From: Plecoglossus altivelis
Lineage: Eukaryota > Chordata > Actinopteri > Osmeriformes > Plecoglossidae
Length of the DNA: 64,000 bases
Direction of reading: 5' to 3'
Assembly (NCBI GenBank): GCA_036571765.1
Contig: BROE01000001.1
Coordinates: 1,054,001-1,118,000, forward strand
Shown here: in pieces, positions 47,304 to 61,400 of the stretch
Layout of the letters: each line of letters opens with the position of its first letter
Numbering within the stretch: the first letter of the stretch is position 1
Translations under genes and position numbers: made by a program
Notes under the pieces: generated by a model
Seen by the model: the letters and a program-made list of their open reading frames with translations, nothing else
The model's database searches: none
Told to the model about the DNA's origin: nothing

Positions 47304-50300
47304 TTAACCATCATCTTCATCCTCCATCTGCCTCTCCTCCATCGGCAGCTCAGGAAGACGAAAACACTCCTCGAAAAAGTTGACCAGCGATTGGCTGAGG
47401 TGCTGCTGCGCCCCATCACTGTGCAGGAAGTGGCTCTCGTCTGGGTAGATCTATGGGGAAGCCCGCAGAAACAGGGAGGATATTCACATCCTTAGTATCA
47501 TACAAGGATTAAAGCTGAGTGTATACTGATCTAAATAAACAGTGCATTGAGATGCTAACCTGTAGAGAATAATTGGCCTTCTTGGTGATTAAATGATTAA
47601 TGAACTTCGCTGTGTGCTGGAAATGAACTTTTTCTGCAAATGGAGATGGGGTAAACATTGAGTTGGCACCTGCGAATATGGAACTGTTCAAACCTTCTTT
47701 TACAATGGTTGCAATTATAAACGATGAAGGCATTTGACAATTACCATCAGCTGTCGAATGGACAATCATGTACTGTCTGTCCATAAGCTGACCAGCACGG
47801 TGGGCCAAACTAGCCATCTGAGAGTAGGTAAAAACACACTGAGTACCTTTTTCGAGGGACACTGTTTTGAGTGAATAAGAACACAGGGTGTAAAATGTAC
47901 AAAATGCATGTGCCCTTTACCGAGTATACTCGAGCCTCTGTTTTCGGAGATCCAAGAAATCTCTCTGAGAATGCAGAGGCTGGAGGACAGGAGGGATGAA
48001 CAGAACACGACAAAAAGAAAAGATCATCCAGATCAGATCTCTTATATTACTCCCACAGGGACAACAGAAGGTAGAAAGATGATGACGGTTTACCATATAA
48101 TTCAAAATCTGTGATGGGTGAAACAGCAACTCCGCATTTAAGCAGCGAGTCCTCTGAACTTAAGAGCAATGTGGCTAAGTATCCTCCGTACACCTAGGTA
48201 TAGAGACAACAGTTAGTATGATCAGGTGGTCACATAATTAGGTGGTCTTCAAACAAGGTTTAAAAAGACCAGTAAATGATAACTTACCTGTCCAAAAACA
48301 CCTATGCGTCTATTGTCAATGTATGTTTCTTTAGAAATGAGTCTAGGGTCAAATTAAGGTAGGAGACACCTGGTTAGGATACAGGGACTGCAAGCATTGA
48401 GAATCTTTTACTTACACTAATAAAAAGAATGTGTTTTTATGTGAGTGTGTATGAATATGTGTGTGACTAGTTACCTCAGTGCCTCCATCTGGTCCCTCTC
48501 CTCCAGAACCCCTAACTTCCTGCGGACCCTATGCAGCAGGTTGGTCCCCTGGAAGCCACTGCCATGGCCGTCGAAGCGGACCACCACTGCGCTGTAGCTG
48601 CTTACCAGAATCGTGGCCCAGTCCACACCAAACTGCTCTGTCACCATTTGTCCCCCAGGTGTACCGTCCCTGAAAAAACACCCCAAGTTGTGGCTGTGCT
48701 TGCAATAACTTTCACCTCCATTTTTGTGTGTGTATGTGCATACGTACACTAGAAGCAGTAAAGGATAGTGTGCTGTTTCTGTGAACGCAGCAGGCTTCAG
48801 AATCTGCATTGTCAGAGCTATGAAACAGGCAAAGATACACGTTAACATCTAGAAATAGGTCCTTCGGTGGGAGTTCCAAACGTGAACGCTGCAGCTACAT
48901 ACTGTAGTCATCGATGACAATTTCCTTATACTCCACTTTGGGCATTTGCATGTTGTAGTAGGTGTTATTAACAATGTCATTGGTCTCCAAGTCAATCAAT
49001 TCTGAAGTCAAACAAATAAAAAGTATCATTAGCCAATTAAATTGAGCACATTAGCATTAATGTGGTTATAGTTTACTCACATCCAAAGTACAGAATAAAA
49101 ATATAGCAGACATCCACAGAGCATGATATAGAATGTCAATTCTCAATACTCCATGGAATATGTGCACTTGGGTGATTTAATTCTAGAGCAAGGTTTCAGT
49201 AATTATTTACTCTTTTCGGAGACTCACTCTCTCTGTCGTCTGTGCTGTAAACGGCCACACTTGGTATGTCCGGGCCTAAACAGAGCAAACATGGAGAGCA
49301 AGGACCATGAAGAAACATAAACACAGTAGCTTCAAACAGGTGTTTCAGCACTTAGGTAAATCAACATAGGGTGACAAACTACTACAGTATATTTTGCTAA
49401 GGCATGTAGTCAGTGAACCAGCATCATCTCCCTGCATCTGTCTACAATCAAATTTAGTCTTGTTCCATTAACCCTTTCAGTAAGTGGATTTCTTAAAATC
49501 CTGTTATTCATCTAGCAATGCTGGGCTCTCAAATAATTGAATGAATGAAAAAACCATTGGCGTATTGTCTTCTCTAGAAGGGTCTCCTGAACAAATTAGC
49601 TCCTATGGAAACTATGGCGCCAGGGTACCGGCGGGGGGAGGAGAAGAGAGCGAGATAACAATAATGAATGTTCTCTGAGGAAATGAGAACATAGCAGTAA
49701 ACACCATACTCTCCCCACCCTCTGTCTTTTTACAGCTCTGTCTTGCAGATACCAAACACAGAATCATAAACTGCAGGACTATGTCAGCTTATCCACAAAC
49801 ACTGAAGTTGCCTGTCTAATGAAGATTGAAGTAGCTCTAATTCAACAGCATATACTGACTGAGCAGTTCATATAGCCTTTGGCCAACAGCCCTTTACACC
49901 ATCACCAACACAATCAGAAACATGCTGGCAACATTCTACCACAAGCCTTTCCTGTTGGTAGAAAGAGGACTGTGGAATCAGAATGCAGCTAGGTTTGGGA
50001 AATGTGTGTAGATTTGTTGGGGTCAGGACTTTCACCTTTACAATCGAGGAGGAAATATCTCATGTCATGGCTGAACGCTCCATCCACAAAGCCGCACTTG
50101 AACTCACAAGATACACAGCGGCGATTGAAGGGGCCGATGGTGTCGGCACTTTACAGAGGGAGAAAGTCAGAATCACAACATTGTTCAGCCAATCTTCCCT
50201 CTCCAGTGTATAAATAGCTAGATTGAGGGCGAGGCAGTGACATACTGCAGTGTGAATGCTTAACAAATACCTATACAGATGACGCCGTTTGGGGTCATCC

Positions 50301-53300
50301 TCTGTGCTCAGGAAGTATCTGGAAAAAATACAAGGTTTGCAGTGCCGGACTTCAAAAGAAGACTAGGTTGCATAGGCTATTCCCTGAACAACAACATACA
50401 AGGGCAAAATCCTTTTTCTACATAAAAACATTGCGCAGCTGTGATAGGAAGTGGGAAACCGATTGTCCCTGAAAGGTAGACAACTGCTAGGCACCATTGT
50501 GTAAGTGTGGAGTGTTGAGGCCAATGTGGGGCTTACACTAGCTGCCTATCTTTGCTGTATGCCAAGATGCGAGTGACGTCCCAGTCCCCGGAGGTGAGCG
50601 ACTGCAGCGTGTCTGTGCTGATGTTGGGCTGGAACAAAACCACACGTCACAACAAGACAAGGTCACCTTTTCTGGCTCTGTACCACACTGCTGATTCACA
50701 CCGATTCAGCTAAAATTTACCTTCTATGGAGGATGCTGGGAATTGCAGAGGTGAAGGACATGACCAAGGAGATAGAATTTAGGAAGAATTATGGAGGACG
50801 GTTTGTAAGCACTCAATGGACGTACCTTGGAGGTGGACATTGAGATGTGGAAGAACTTTCCCCTCCCTCCCTGAGGGATCGCTCTGGTGAAGAAGAACTT
50901 GAGCCCATTCTCAGAGAAGAGTGGCGCTTCGTTCTGCAGTACAAAGGAAGGGAATTGGAGAATTTGCTAAGGAAGTGCAGGAACTTTAATTGGCTAGTCA
51001 CAGACTCTGGGTTTTAAAGGCTGAAATTCTAACCTTTTGTTAAATATGATTTGTAAGTGCTGTTATGTTTGGTATTGATCTGGGATGAATCACTTCTCAC
51101 TCACCTGTCTGTGAAGCCAACTCTGACTCTCATCCTCATGTTTCTGAAAAGTAAGTAAGTAAGTTTGGTATGGTATGGTAAGTAAGGTTTCATTTGGTTT
51201 CATACATGGAGAGAACAGCAAGGTGTTGTTTTTGCTCAATGTGTGTTTTAGAATTTGCAGCATGGTTTGGAGTTCAGTTGTAAAATCAAGTGTGAGACAG
51301 TGTGTTCGCACCTTAATGCAGACCCCTGTGGTGGCCTCACACAGGGTGAGAATAGAATTGTTCTGACCTCTGTTCAGCCAATTGACTGCTAGCTTAGTGC
51401 TGGTGGCCCACTTCACCATGGTGATGTAATATTCCTTCCTGAGAACCACATATGTATCACAATGACATCATCATTCTTGAACCTTATAAAGCTATAATAT
51501 AACGACACAGTCTGACATTTCCCTTCTATTCTAGGTGTAATCACACAACACAAGAAAACCCTTCCGTCAGACGCGTTGATGGATAGACGTTGGTCTGTGT
51601 AACCTTTGATAGATGCAGGACGGAGACTCACCCTATGCGGGGGTCATCTGGTTTCTTCATCTCCACTGTGTGCACAGGGCCGTTCAGACTGGCTACGAAC
51701 AGCAGCACTGCAGGGTTTTCCTCCCCAGCCTGTAGGAGCATGCCAGCACAGAACAAACAAACACATATCAAAGGCCATCAGAATCAATATTTAGCCATTT
51801 GCCCATTCTACGACAGCGTTAATAAGAGTTTAAGAAGTTTATTCTAAGTAATTATCCCGCGACTGTGCTTGCCACGACTAACCTTGGGGTAATGGTACTC
51901 CTGTGCTGTGGGGTAAGGTGCTCCAGTGAACATGGGCACCTCCATTCTTGGCACGAGGGAGTCGTTGATGGTAGTGTAGGCCAGTCTTAGGCCATCTGGT
52001 GACCACCAATGGGCAATGTGGGTCTGAAAGATTTCCTCTGCAAAGAGAAACACAAGCACATTGAAGCAAGCAAATAGAACTAAATAAAACAAATATAAAA
52101 CGTAACTACTTTCTCAGTACAACACAGACAGAAATTGGGTTTTTAATGCTGGTATCCTTAACTTGCTGTTAGTTATCGGGTCTAAGGAAACCTTATCTGA
52201 AGGAGAATGTGTAACCAGTGTTTCAAGAAAATTTGAACTGGATTTGGAAATCCCAAATTATTCTCTCCAGGATCTGGTATGTCATTTTTCTTTTGTGCTG
52301 GTTTTTCAAAGCAACATAGGACTGGATCCCCTGATCTAAAAACAAATTATTAAAAATGAGCAAACTTGGATCACCAGTGCCCAAACTCGGATTACATATC
52401 ACAATGTGCAACAGGTAGCATAGCCTGTGTGGGGTCAATGTAGCGGCAAAAAGGTCAGTTTTGTTGTTAATGATGTCACTACATTTGGGCAAAAAGGTTC
52501 TGACTCATGGTCTGATTACTGTAAACGTCTACCATTCTCCACATTGGGCGTGCCATGCTACTCAAGAAAGACCAAGACCTGGACAATTCACCTTATTTTC
52601 AGTTGGTCTTATCAACTTCTCAGTAAAGCGAATCAGAGAAAGATGGGCTTGCAAAGATGACACTGAAAAAACTATAAGTAAGTATATATCCCATCTGCAC
52701 ATATGTCTAAAACTCCAACCACACACACTTTTCAGGACCTTCTATCTTTTAGTATGTGCAGCAAAATCTCCAACAAGATCTCCAACAACCCATATAAACT
52801 TATAAGCGAACCTTAATTCCACTATCATTATATGGAATTATACATAAGTAGCACAACTGTCTAAAAACAACAGAAATGTCATCACAAAATAGTTTATCAG
52901 CAATTTGGCTCTTACAGTGACTTAAACAATGAAGAGCCAGAAAACAGCACACAAAGTACTTGGTACCAAACCACAAATTGAGCCAGATTTCTCCAACGTC
53001 TGTAGAATAAGAACATAATAATGAACACTTGAACAGTTCAATTACAATCCACCTCTTTGGTGTGGTATCATAGGTTTGAAAGGCCTTGGCCATGAATGAT
53101 CTTGTTGGAACCTATGCCAAATACAACACATTTAAAAAATCTTCCAAATCTTATCAGATACAATCTGCTTGCCGAAGTCCGATCAGATTACTTCTGAACA
53201 ACTGAGCTCTGATGAAAACTTGATTATGATTTATTGCAACCCAGCTAAAGTTGTCGCTGAAGGGGAAAGATTCGTTTCTCATATTTAATTGTGACAGTTT

Positions 53301-56300
53301 GAAATATGTTCTGGGGAATTGAAGAGGCCTCAAGGTAGATGAGTTATTGTAATTCAACATTCACCAGCAATGAAGAACGAGCCAGAGGTCACTGAAACAA
53401 TGCTAGACGATGATGAAACGTATAAAATAGGTTTTAGTTTGTGCCAGAAGTACAGCATTTCAATCAATGTGTTCTGGTTCAAACACATTGTTTTGAAAGG
53501 ATTTGAAACGATCTTCGATTAAACAGTGTTTAATAAAAGATACGAATAACATTGACTATGTTTCAACTGACAGTAAAAGTAAAAGTATTGTCTTTTTATG
53601 TCCAGCAGATGGCAGTAGATTCCTTTGAGAGGCCATCTCCTTAGAGATGAACTGGTAACCAGTCACTACTCTCGGACTAGAGCATCCATGACCACTGGAG
53701 GAGAGGGTCAAGGAAATCTGAATTGATGACTAAGTGAATGTGTCACGATGAAGATGACGATTGAGGTGGCAATGAAGACCACCTGCCTGACAGCCTGTGG
53801 GTAGGCAGGCTGGGTACAGCATGGCCATGTGACAAATTCATCTTTGATCAAGCTTTAGAGCCAGAACAAAATCAATGACAAGACACACATATATACGCAA
53901 AATCCAGATTTGGACGAAAAAACTCTATATAAGCAGACAAGGCTGAGGTATATTGTCTGACATCACCAAGCCGAGGCAATAATTGCATATTTCTCATGGA
54001 AAACAAAAATCTGAATCATGAGAATTTATCAAAACTAGCATGGCTAAATCACACACATCTGGGAGCTACCATGGAAAACCATTTGCATGCTATTAGCTAA
54101 CTACTCAAACGAAGACACAGACCATCTGCTATAATAAGTCAAAGTTGGTGTGGGTGTTGTGGAGAGATGTGCACCCTATTGTTTTGCGATACCCTCTCCC
54201 TGCTCTGCATGCCAACCACAAGTGTCTAGCAGAAACCTACTTGACTCACCCACCAATCATATGAGAAAAATAAATAATGAGTGAAAGAAATAATGAAGAG
54301 AGAGAGAGCTGTATGAAGAGGTTAATAACACAAAGAAGAAATGGGACAAAAATTATCAAGAAAACAAAGAGAAAAAAGAGGCCTACAAACAGAGAACGCA
54401 GACAGAAGTTGTAAACTGTCTACTTGAACAATCAACTGATTCATTACCAGCATTAAAAGTGGGTAAAGTAATAACTGTCTTAATAGAGTTATGTAATCTC
54501 CATTTGGCTATTCATGAAGAAATATCACACAATTTGACAGTTTTAATTAGATGAAGTAATTTAAAATCAATTCTACATGATCAAATGTGTTTGTATATAA
54601 AAGCTATTCTGTACTACACAGCCTAAATCGTGAATAAAGTACGTGACAGACTCTGATATTTGAAGTTTGGTGCTGTTGTAATCCTCTCATAACTGGATTG
54701 AGGCATCCAACTTCATCCAACCTGACTACCTTGACACTACACGCCCCGCAGACAAAGCCAGTTATACAAGTATGACATCAAAAGATTTTTAATTGTACAA
54801 CCTGTTAAAACAGAAGCTACACATTCAAATGAATGCAAGAAAGCACCCTTTCTTTGTCCTGATACAGACAAAACTCTACAGACTTTCTCGGAAACACAAT
54901 GCAATGTGAATCGTTTCAGCAGTTTGTTGTTATTTTTCCTACACCAGAAATATCAGCAAATAAGACTGATGGCCAACAGTATACGATTGCAGTGAAGCAG
55001 GGACAAATGAAATGAACATGTCCTAGATACAATGACAACCCCATAGAACCGAGGGACATGTCAACATTGACATGTGTACACATGCAGTTTTGAAAGCAAA
55101 TGATTATACTGAATGCTACCAATACTTGGGACCTCTATACATTTCAGAGCACAACAGGAGTAATCTCTTGTCTATCCTTTGAAGTTTAGACAGGACATTA
55201 TATTTTATGCTTTCTTTCGGTTGTACTCTTTTGAAGACATCTCATTCCAATGTACGTATGTTTGGAAATAACCTTCTCCTTGGTAGTATAACAATCTGGA
55301 AGCTTTTATATTTGGAATCAATGCTTCATAGACATGTTCAACAGGAAATGCATTTAGATGCATCTTGTTGGGATTTGTTCTGTAATGGGTTTTCCAATAA
55401 GCAGTGTCTGCAGTCCACCTACCCTCGTAGAGCCAGTCAGCCAGGCCGTTGAAGATGACCCCTTCCTTCCCTGTGGACACCAGACGGATGGTGCGACTCT
55501 CCACTGTAGCTCTGTAGTAAATGTTGTTCTCAAAGATGAAAATCTGTGTGGAGACAATGTGTCACAGTGATTCCAGCTTCTGATGGAGACACAGACACAA
55601 AGCGCTGGAGAGTTCTGAAGTGGCCAGCAATAAGACCAGATCTTAATCCCATTGAACACCTGTGGAGAAATCTTAAAATTGCTGTTGGGAAAAGGCACCC
55701 ATCCAATATGAGAGACCTGGAGCAGTTTGCAAAAGAAGAGTGGTCCAAAATTCCGGGTGAGAGGTGTAAGAAGCTTATTGATGGTTATAGGAAGCGACTG
55801 ATTTCAGTTATTTTTTCCAAAGGGTGTGCAACCAAATATTAAATTAAGGGTGCCAATAATTTTGTCCGGACCATTTTTTGAGTTTTGTGTGAAATTATGT
55901 CAAATTTGCTTTTTTCCAGTTTTTTTGTGTTATTCCAATACACACAAAGGAAATAAACATGTGCATGGCAAAACATGTGTAATTTCAATACTTTTCTGTG
56001 AGAAATACTTCATTTTCTGGAAAAATGTCAGGGGTGCCAACAATTTTGGCCATGACTGTATTTGTACCCAACCCAGGCAATTAAAACAATGTCACATTCA
56101 CTCAGTTCAGAAACTTCACCAGTTTCCAGACCTATATCCACTCACACATACAGAGCCTTATATGCCTCAGATCCACTTAATCAATACAGGCCTGAGAGCA
56201 GCATGCTCTTGTTTCATTAGAGGTCATATCTCTGTTTCTGTCCAGAGGCGCTGGCAAATATAGCCTCTCTGATACTAATGAAGCTACTCCAGCTGGCTGA

Positions 56301-56313
56301 GACTTGCCTAAAG

Positions 56314-56385
<72 letters not shown>

Positions 56386-58316
56386 CAGGCACAATTGTAA
56401 GAATGTTTAAAGAGACACAAAGGCGTGTTTACCCAGACAATACACACACAAATAGTAAGACAGCAACGTGGGAAGATAGTGCTGTCTCAGCACTGGATGT
56501 AGGTTAGTAAAGTCATTATGGGAAACTGGTGATGTAAACCGGCTGTGCCATAATGGTGTCACCAGCGAGGATAAAGATGCAGCGTTGGGTGGATCAGTGT
56601 GTGTTTGGCACGTGGGGATTCACAGTGAGACCAGTGCGAAGAGACATGCTTCTAGTAACACCAGTCAGATTTAGGCTTAGAGACGTTGATAAAGAGAAAC
56701 TAGAGAAACTACCATAAGTATAGATGCTTACTGTTGTCATAATTATAAAGTAATGCAGATGTTGCCTTTTCTTTCAGTTTATATATCCCCTTTTGGGGTG
56801 CTGTATAGAAGATACACCTTAATCACAAGTTATGTTGCATAGGCAGGTGAACGGCAGCAGGTGAATGGCAGCAGGTGAATGGCAGCAGGTTCCATATGAC
56901 TCAGTGTTATCCCTTAGTCTCTGAGGGGTTATGTGCGTGAAAAGGGTGTTGGAGAACAAAGGGTACTAAGAGACACCTGCGGTGTATGTGACAGGCTTGT
57001 GGATTGGTGCTTGTCTGTGGTAACTGACGTGTGTGATGCTTCTTCCTTGATCTTTCACCACCTACGGCTATGACTCGACTTCAGTTCCATCTATTTTTCA
57101 TATTTCTTTTCAAACCTTAGACTATAATTTATCTTTTCAGTTAGATGTCCATATCTAAGTAGTACCACTGCTTGGGTTAAGCTACTTCAGACTGTTAACA
57201 CAGACATCAGTGTGGCAAACCAACAAACAACATCTGTTTGTCTGTATGAGATACGCACTATTTTCGCAACCACCTTCCAGTTCAACTGAAATGCCTTCCG
57301 TTAAATACATGAAATCCCTTCAAACAACAAACTGAAATACTCTCATACATCAGACTAAAATGCTTTCATGCATTAAAATTTTAACAGTAACAGTGAATGT
57401 TTTTCAAAGGTTTATGTAAAAGGTTTTCACAAAACTACATATGAGCATTTTAACTGTGCATTTTAACACACTTTACAGAGAGTAAGGTATGTGTGAAAGC
57501 TATTCAACAGTTTATGTAAAAGGTTTTCACAGCACTATGAGAGAAGGTGAACTGTGTATCTAAGCACACTTTACTAGTTTGTGTGAAAGCGTCTGTTTGT
57601 ATGAGATCTTGCCAGTTAGATGTCAGTATATAATTGTTCTTTTTAGCAACAAAAAAATGCTACACCAAACCAAAAATACCCTATGCATATAAAAAGATTT
57701 ATTAGAAGTGAGGTTTCATATTCTACTTGTAATGTTTTTGTTTTGTCCATAAATGTGTCATTGTCATTTGCCAAGAGTGCAATTATGAGAACCCTTTTTA
57801 TTGTGAAAAGTGATAACTCATTACTGGGTGTATATGTTTTAAGTAGGCATTTCATAAATGGCAAATAATGAGGTAGAGTGAAAAGGTTGGTATATTGTTG
57901 TGACACAACATAAAAGATTTTCAACAACAACAAAAAAATGTTTAAACAAAATGCATAGTAGGCACACAAAGTACATAAATCCCATAGTGGGTTTTGCTAC
58001 TGAGATTCTGTCAGTCAGAGTGCCACACTGAACCCACCTTGGCCAAACAGATGTCCCAAAACTTGGTAATGCCGAGAAATATTTAGCTACAAAGACACTT
58101 TCGATGTCTGTGCAGTTCACATGACAAGGGCCCTACAGACATCTTACATGTCAGCAAGTGTGTGCGTGTTTCCTTACCAATTGTTGACCTTTGGGTCCCC
58201 ACCCGGCGTACTGCAGGAAGGCATCTCTCACCTCTGGAGGGTTCAGACTCCATGTCTCCCTGAGAGAACACACAAACAAACAGTCATTCCTTTAAGTACT
58301 GTGTGTGTGTGTGTGT

Positions 58317-58350
<34 letters not shown>

Positions 58351-58400
58351 GTGAGTGTGTGTGTGTGTGTGAGTGTGTGTGTGAGTGAGTGAGTGAGTGA

Positions 58401-58466
<66 letters not shown>

Positions 58467-61400
58467 GTGAGTGTGAGTGTGTGAGAGTGTGTGTGTGAGT
58501 GTGTGTGTGAGTGTGTGAGAGTGTGTGTGTGAGTGTGCATACTCAGCAAACCAAGGAACCCTGCTGCAGGCTCACTGTGCTGCTTACTCGAACCATAATC
58601 AATCATCCACAGCCAGATCTAGTTAGCTAGCCTAGAACAGCTAGTGTTCACTGCTTTTTATAACTATGGAAAAGTAAGGAAAAGAGCCGGCAGAGATGGA
58701 TTAACTTGTAAAAAGAAAGAGATCAGAGAGGATGTACTAAATTGTGAGCACTATAATAAAGGCTTGCACTGCCGCCAGACATACTACAGCCACCAGGTGG
58801 CAGGACAAACAGACATGCCTGCATGAATAAACTCTCGATAGAATAAGCGTAGGGAGCAGTAAGACCAAAAGAGAGGCAGAGAGAAGTAAACACGGAGAAA
58901 AAGATGGACAGAAAGAGAATAAAGGGCCCAAGGGATATCTCACGGGGTAACCAGGCTGCAGATGATGTAGGAGGCCTTGTAAGAGTGCTGATAGACCTAC
59001 GAAGACAAACACACAGTAAGTTGTCACCTTGAGGTTGAGGTGAACCTTTATATCTGGAAAAGAAAGCTGAGTCTTTCTGCTCTTTCTGACACAAGCAGCA
59101 CTTACTGGGGTCACCCTGTAGGCCAGCAGAACATGCTGCAAGTCTGGAGAAACCTGGTATTTGGTGGCTTGGTACGTTTCCTAGACAGAGGCACAAGAAT
59201 CAAAAGTTATTTAAATTAACGATTTTTAAGTGACCTGCAGGTTGACAAGAAACTAAGGTCCCTTTGAAGTACACAGATTTGTATAAGTAGGAAATGTTGG
59301 ATGAACACAAATGATCAGGTCACATCACGGCTAGTTGCATTTGAAATAACCAGTTTCACACAACCCCATTGTACAGTCACATCTACTTGTCATAAACATA
59401 TGTTCATAATAAATAATGCAGTGGTTTCTTTGTCACAGTTGACAAACTTTGTTGACCAACTTTGCCAGCTGTTTGTCACTAAACCACAGTGTCACTGAAG
59501 AGAATGTAAAGAATGAGATGGTACTTACGAACATCCTGCTATGCACTAATATAACCTTCTCCATGGTCTCCACATTGACTTTGACCACGTCTCCTTCACG
59601 TGTGCGGTACAGAAGTTCATTACCTGGTGTGGAGGAAGTGAACAATAAAATCAAATAAGTTTGGGTAGAGATGGGAAGGTCTAAAATCCAAGTTGTCTTG
59701 TGCATTTTTCTGTGCTGTTTTATGTTCTTCCATGTTGCACCAAGGTCCTGGAAGATGTTCATGTTTGCAAATGACAATTATAAAACACACTTGACTTGAA
59801 CATCCACATGTAGCATGTCAGTGTATTTAAAACTGTTTTTTTTCCAGGGGTGGTTATGGGAAGGGGGTAGGGGGTGCAGTGCCTCTGTGACAACAGGCTT
59901 GGACCCCTCTCAATGTAGAATCTGTTTAATTACAAACATGGTATTTTGCCAGCTAATGCCTACAATGCAGTGAAGTAAACTACAAGACAACAACAATATT
60001 TTATGTAACTGGCCTGTCTAACAGAACAACTGGTCCCAATACAAATGGTCTCCTGTACTTACCATTGACATGATAGCACAACCTACGAGCTGTGGTATTA
60101 ACTCACTTCTGACTAAACTGCAGGCAGTCAATGAGTGTTTAGTGCATGCATATTCTTGTTCAGTGTGTTCATCTGTACAACACAGACACGGCCTCCTTCA
60201 TCAGGAAGACTGACTTAATTCACATTCACACTGTCGCTCCTACAGAATAGCATCTCTGCCTCCTTTCTCTTAGTCTTTTTCCAACTCTCTCTGTTGCACA
60301 AACTCTCTTCATTTCAATATTTTGCGTGTGCATGCGTGTGTGTGTGTGTATGTGTGCGTGCATGTGAATGTCAGTGCACAGTGCTGTTTTTATTCCATGC
60401 CTGACAAAAGACAATCTGATGACTCTTAAAGTAACACAGACGCAGTCTGTTCATCTGCACTGTCATGGTCATCTCAGATAAGTTGATCTGGTGAGAACAC
60501 TGTTTGAAAATTACATTTCCAACCTGCGGACTAGCATCATTTAATTCCACATCAATTACTGGCTGAGAGGCAGGGAGAGACCAATGACACTTGACATTGA
60601 TATTGCAGTGATATTGGATACCTTTTAGACCCTGGTCTAAAAGCAAGCAAGTCGGCTCTCAATCATGCAGTCTAACAATGGAGGCAGAATGTCTATTGAC
60701 ACACACCAGTGAAGTTCAGGTATTGAATTCCGTTCATGATTCCAGCTTGTTACTAATATGTTAAGAGCAAGAGAGAGCAGTTGCAGTGGACCTACCGAAC
60801 ATGCTGAGAAGATAGAAGTTCTAAATGATTCCTCTTTGTGACTCAGGGAATGAAGGTGCCAGAGCAATGATCAAAGAACCAAGCAGATCAATTATGCACC
60901 GTGCAGAATCAAGCCACACAAAACATTAATGAGGAAGTACAAGGTTGCATAACCGCCTCCTTTATCAGTGATCACTAGCACAAAAAGTGTGTGTGTGTGT
61001 GTTTCAATATATACTTCATGGCACTTTTTGCGGAATCTATTCAAAAAGTGCGTGCCTGTGATGCATCTGAAGATGTCGGTAACTTGACTCAGTGACACAC
61101 AGACACACACAGATTCCTGGAGCCTTATCGTGATGTTAGTGCAGTTGCTGTGTCTGTGATGGCCCTTGATACAGTTATGATATGATATGATGGCTAAAGT
61201 TGATTCAGTGTTGCCTTAATTAGAGTTGAGTATGGGTAATCTGCATGTAATCTTTCAAATTTATAATAACCATTAGTCTAGGTTTATCAAATGTACTGAA
61301 ATATTTTTACAGCTGCTTAAGAGTTGAACGATAAAAGAGTCAATATATCTATATATTTATAATTAACACCAGGGGGCGCTGATTTCTCTTTCAGAAGTGT

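Larger units (their letters stand above)
55544..58177 (-). other. dpp6 intron between exons 6 and 7, repeat-rich
   Basis: The intron holds a Tc1-like 3' fragment (about 55560-56060), a (CA)n microsatellite (56311-56382), a 14-bp minisatellite (56843-56889) and a block of diverged tandem duplications (57140-57640). Confidence 0.65.

Noticed and set aside
58292..58606. Open frame made of THTHTH and LTHSHTHS
   Set aside because: It is translation of a GT/CA satellite, not a protein gene.
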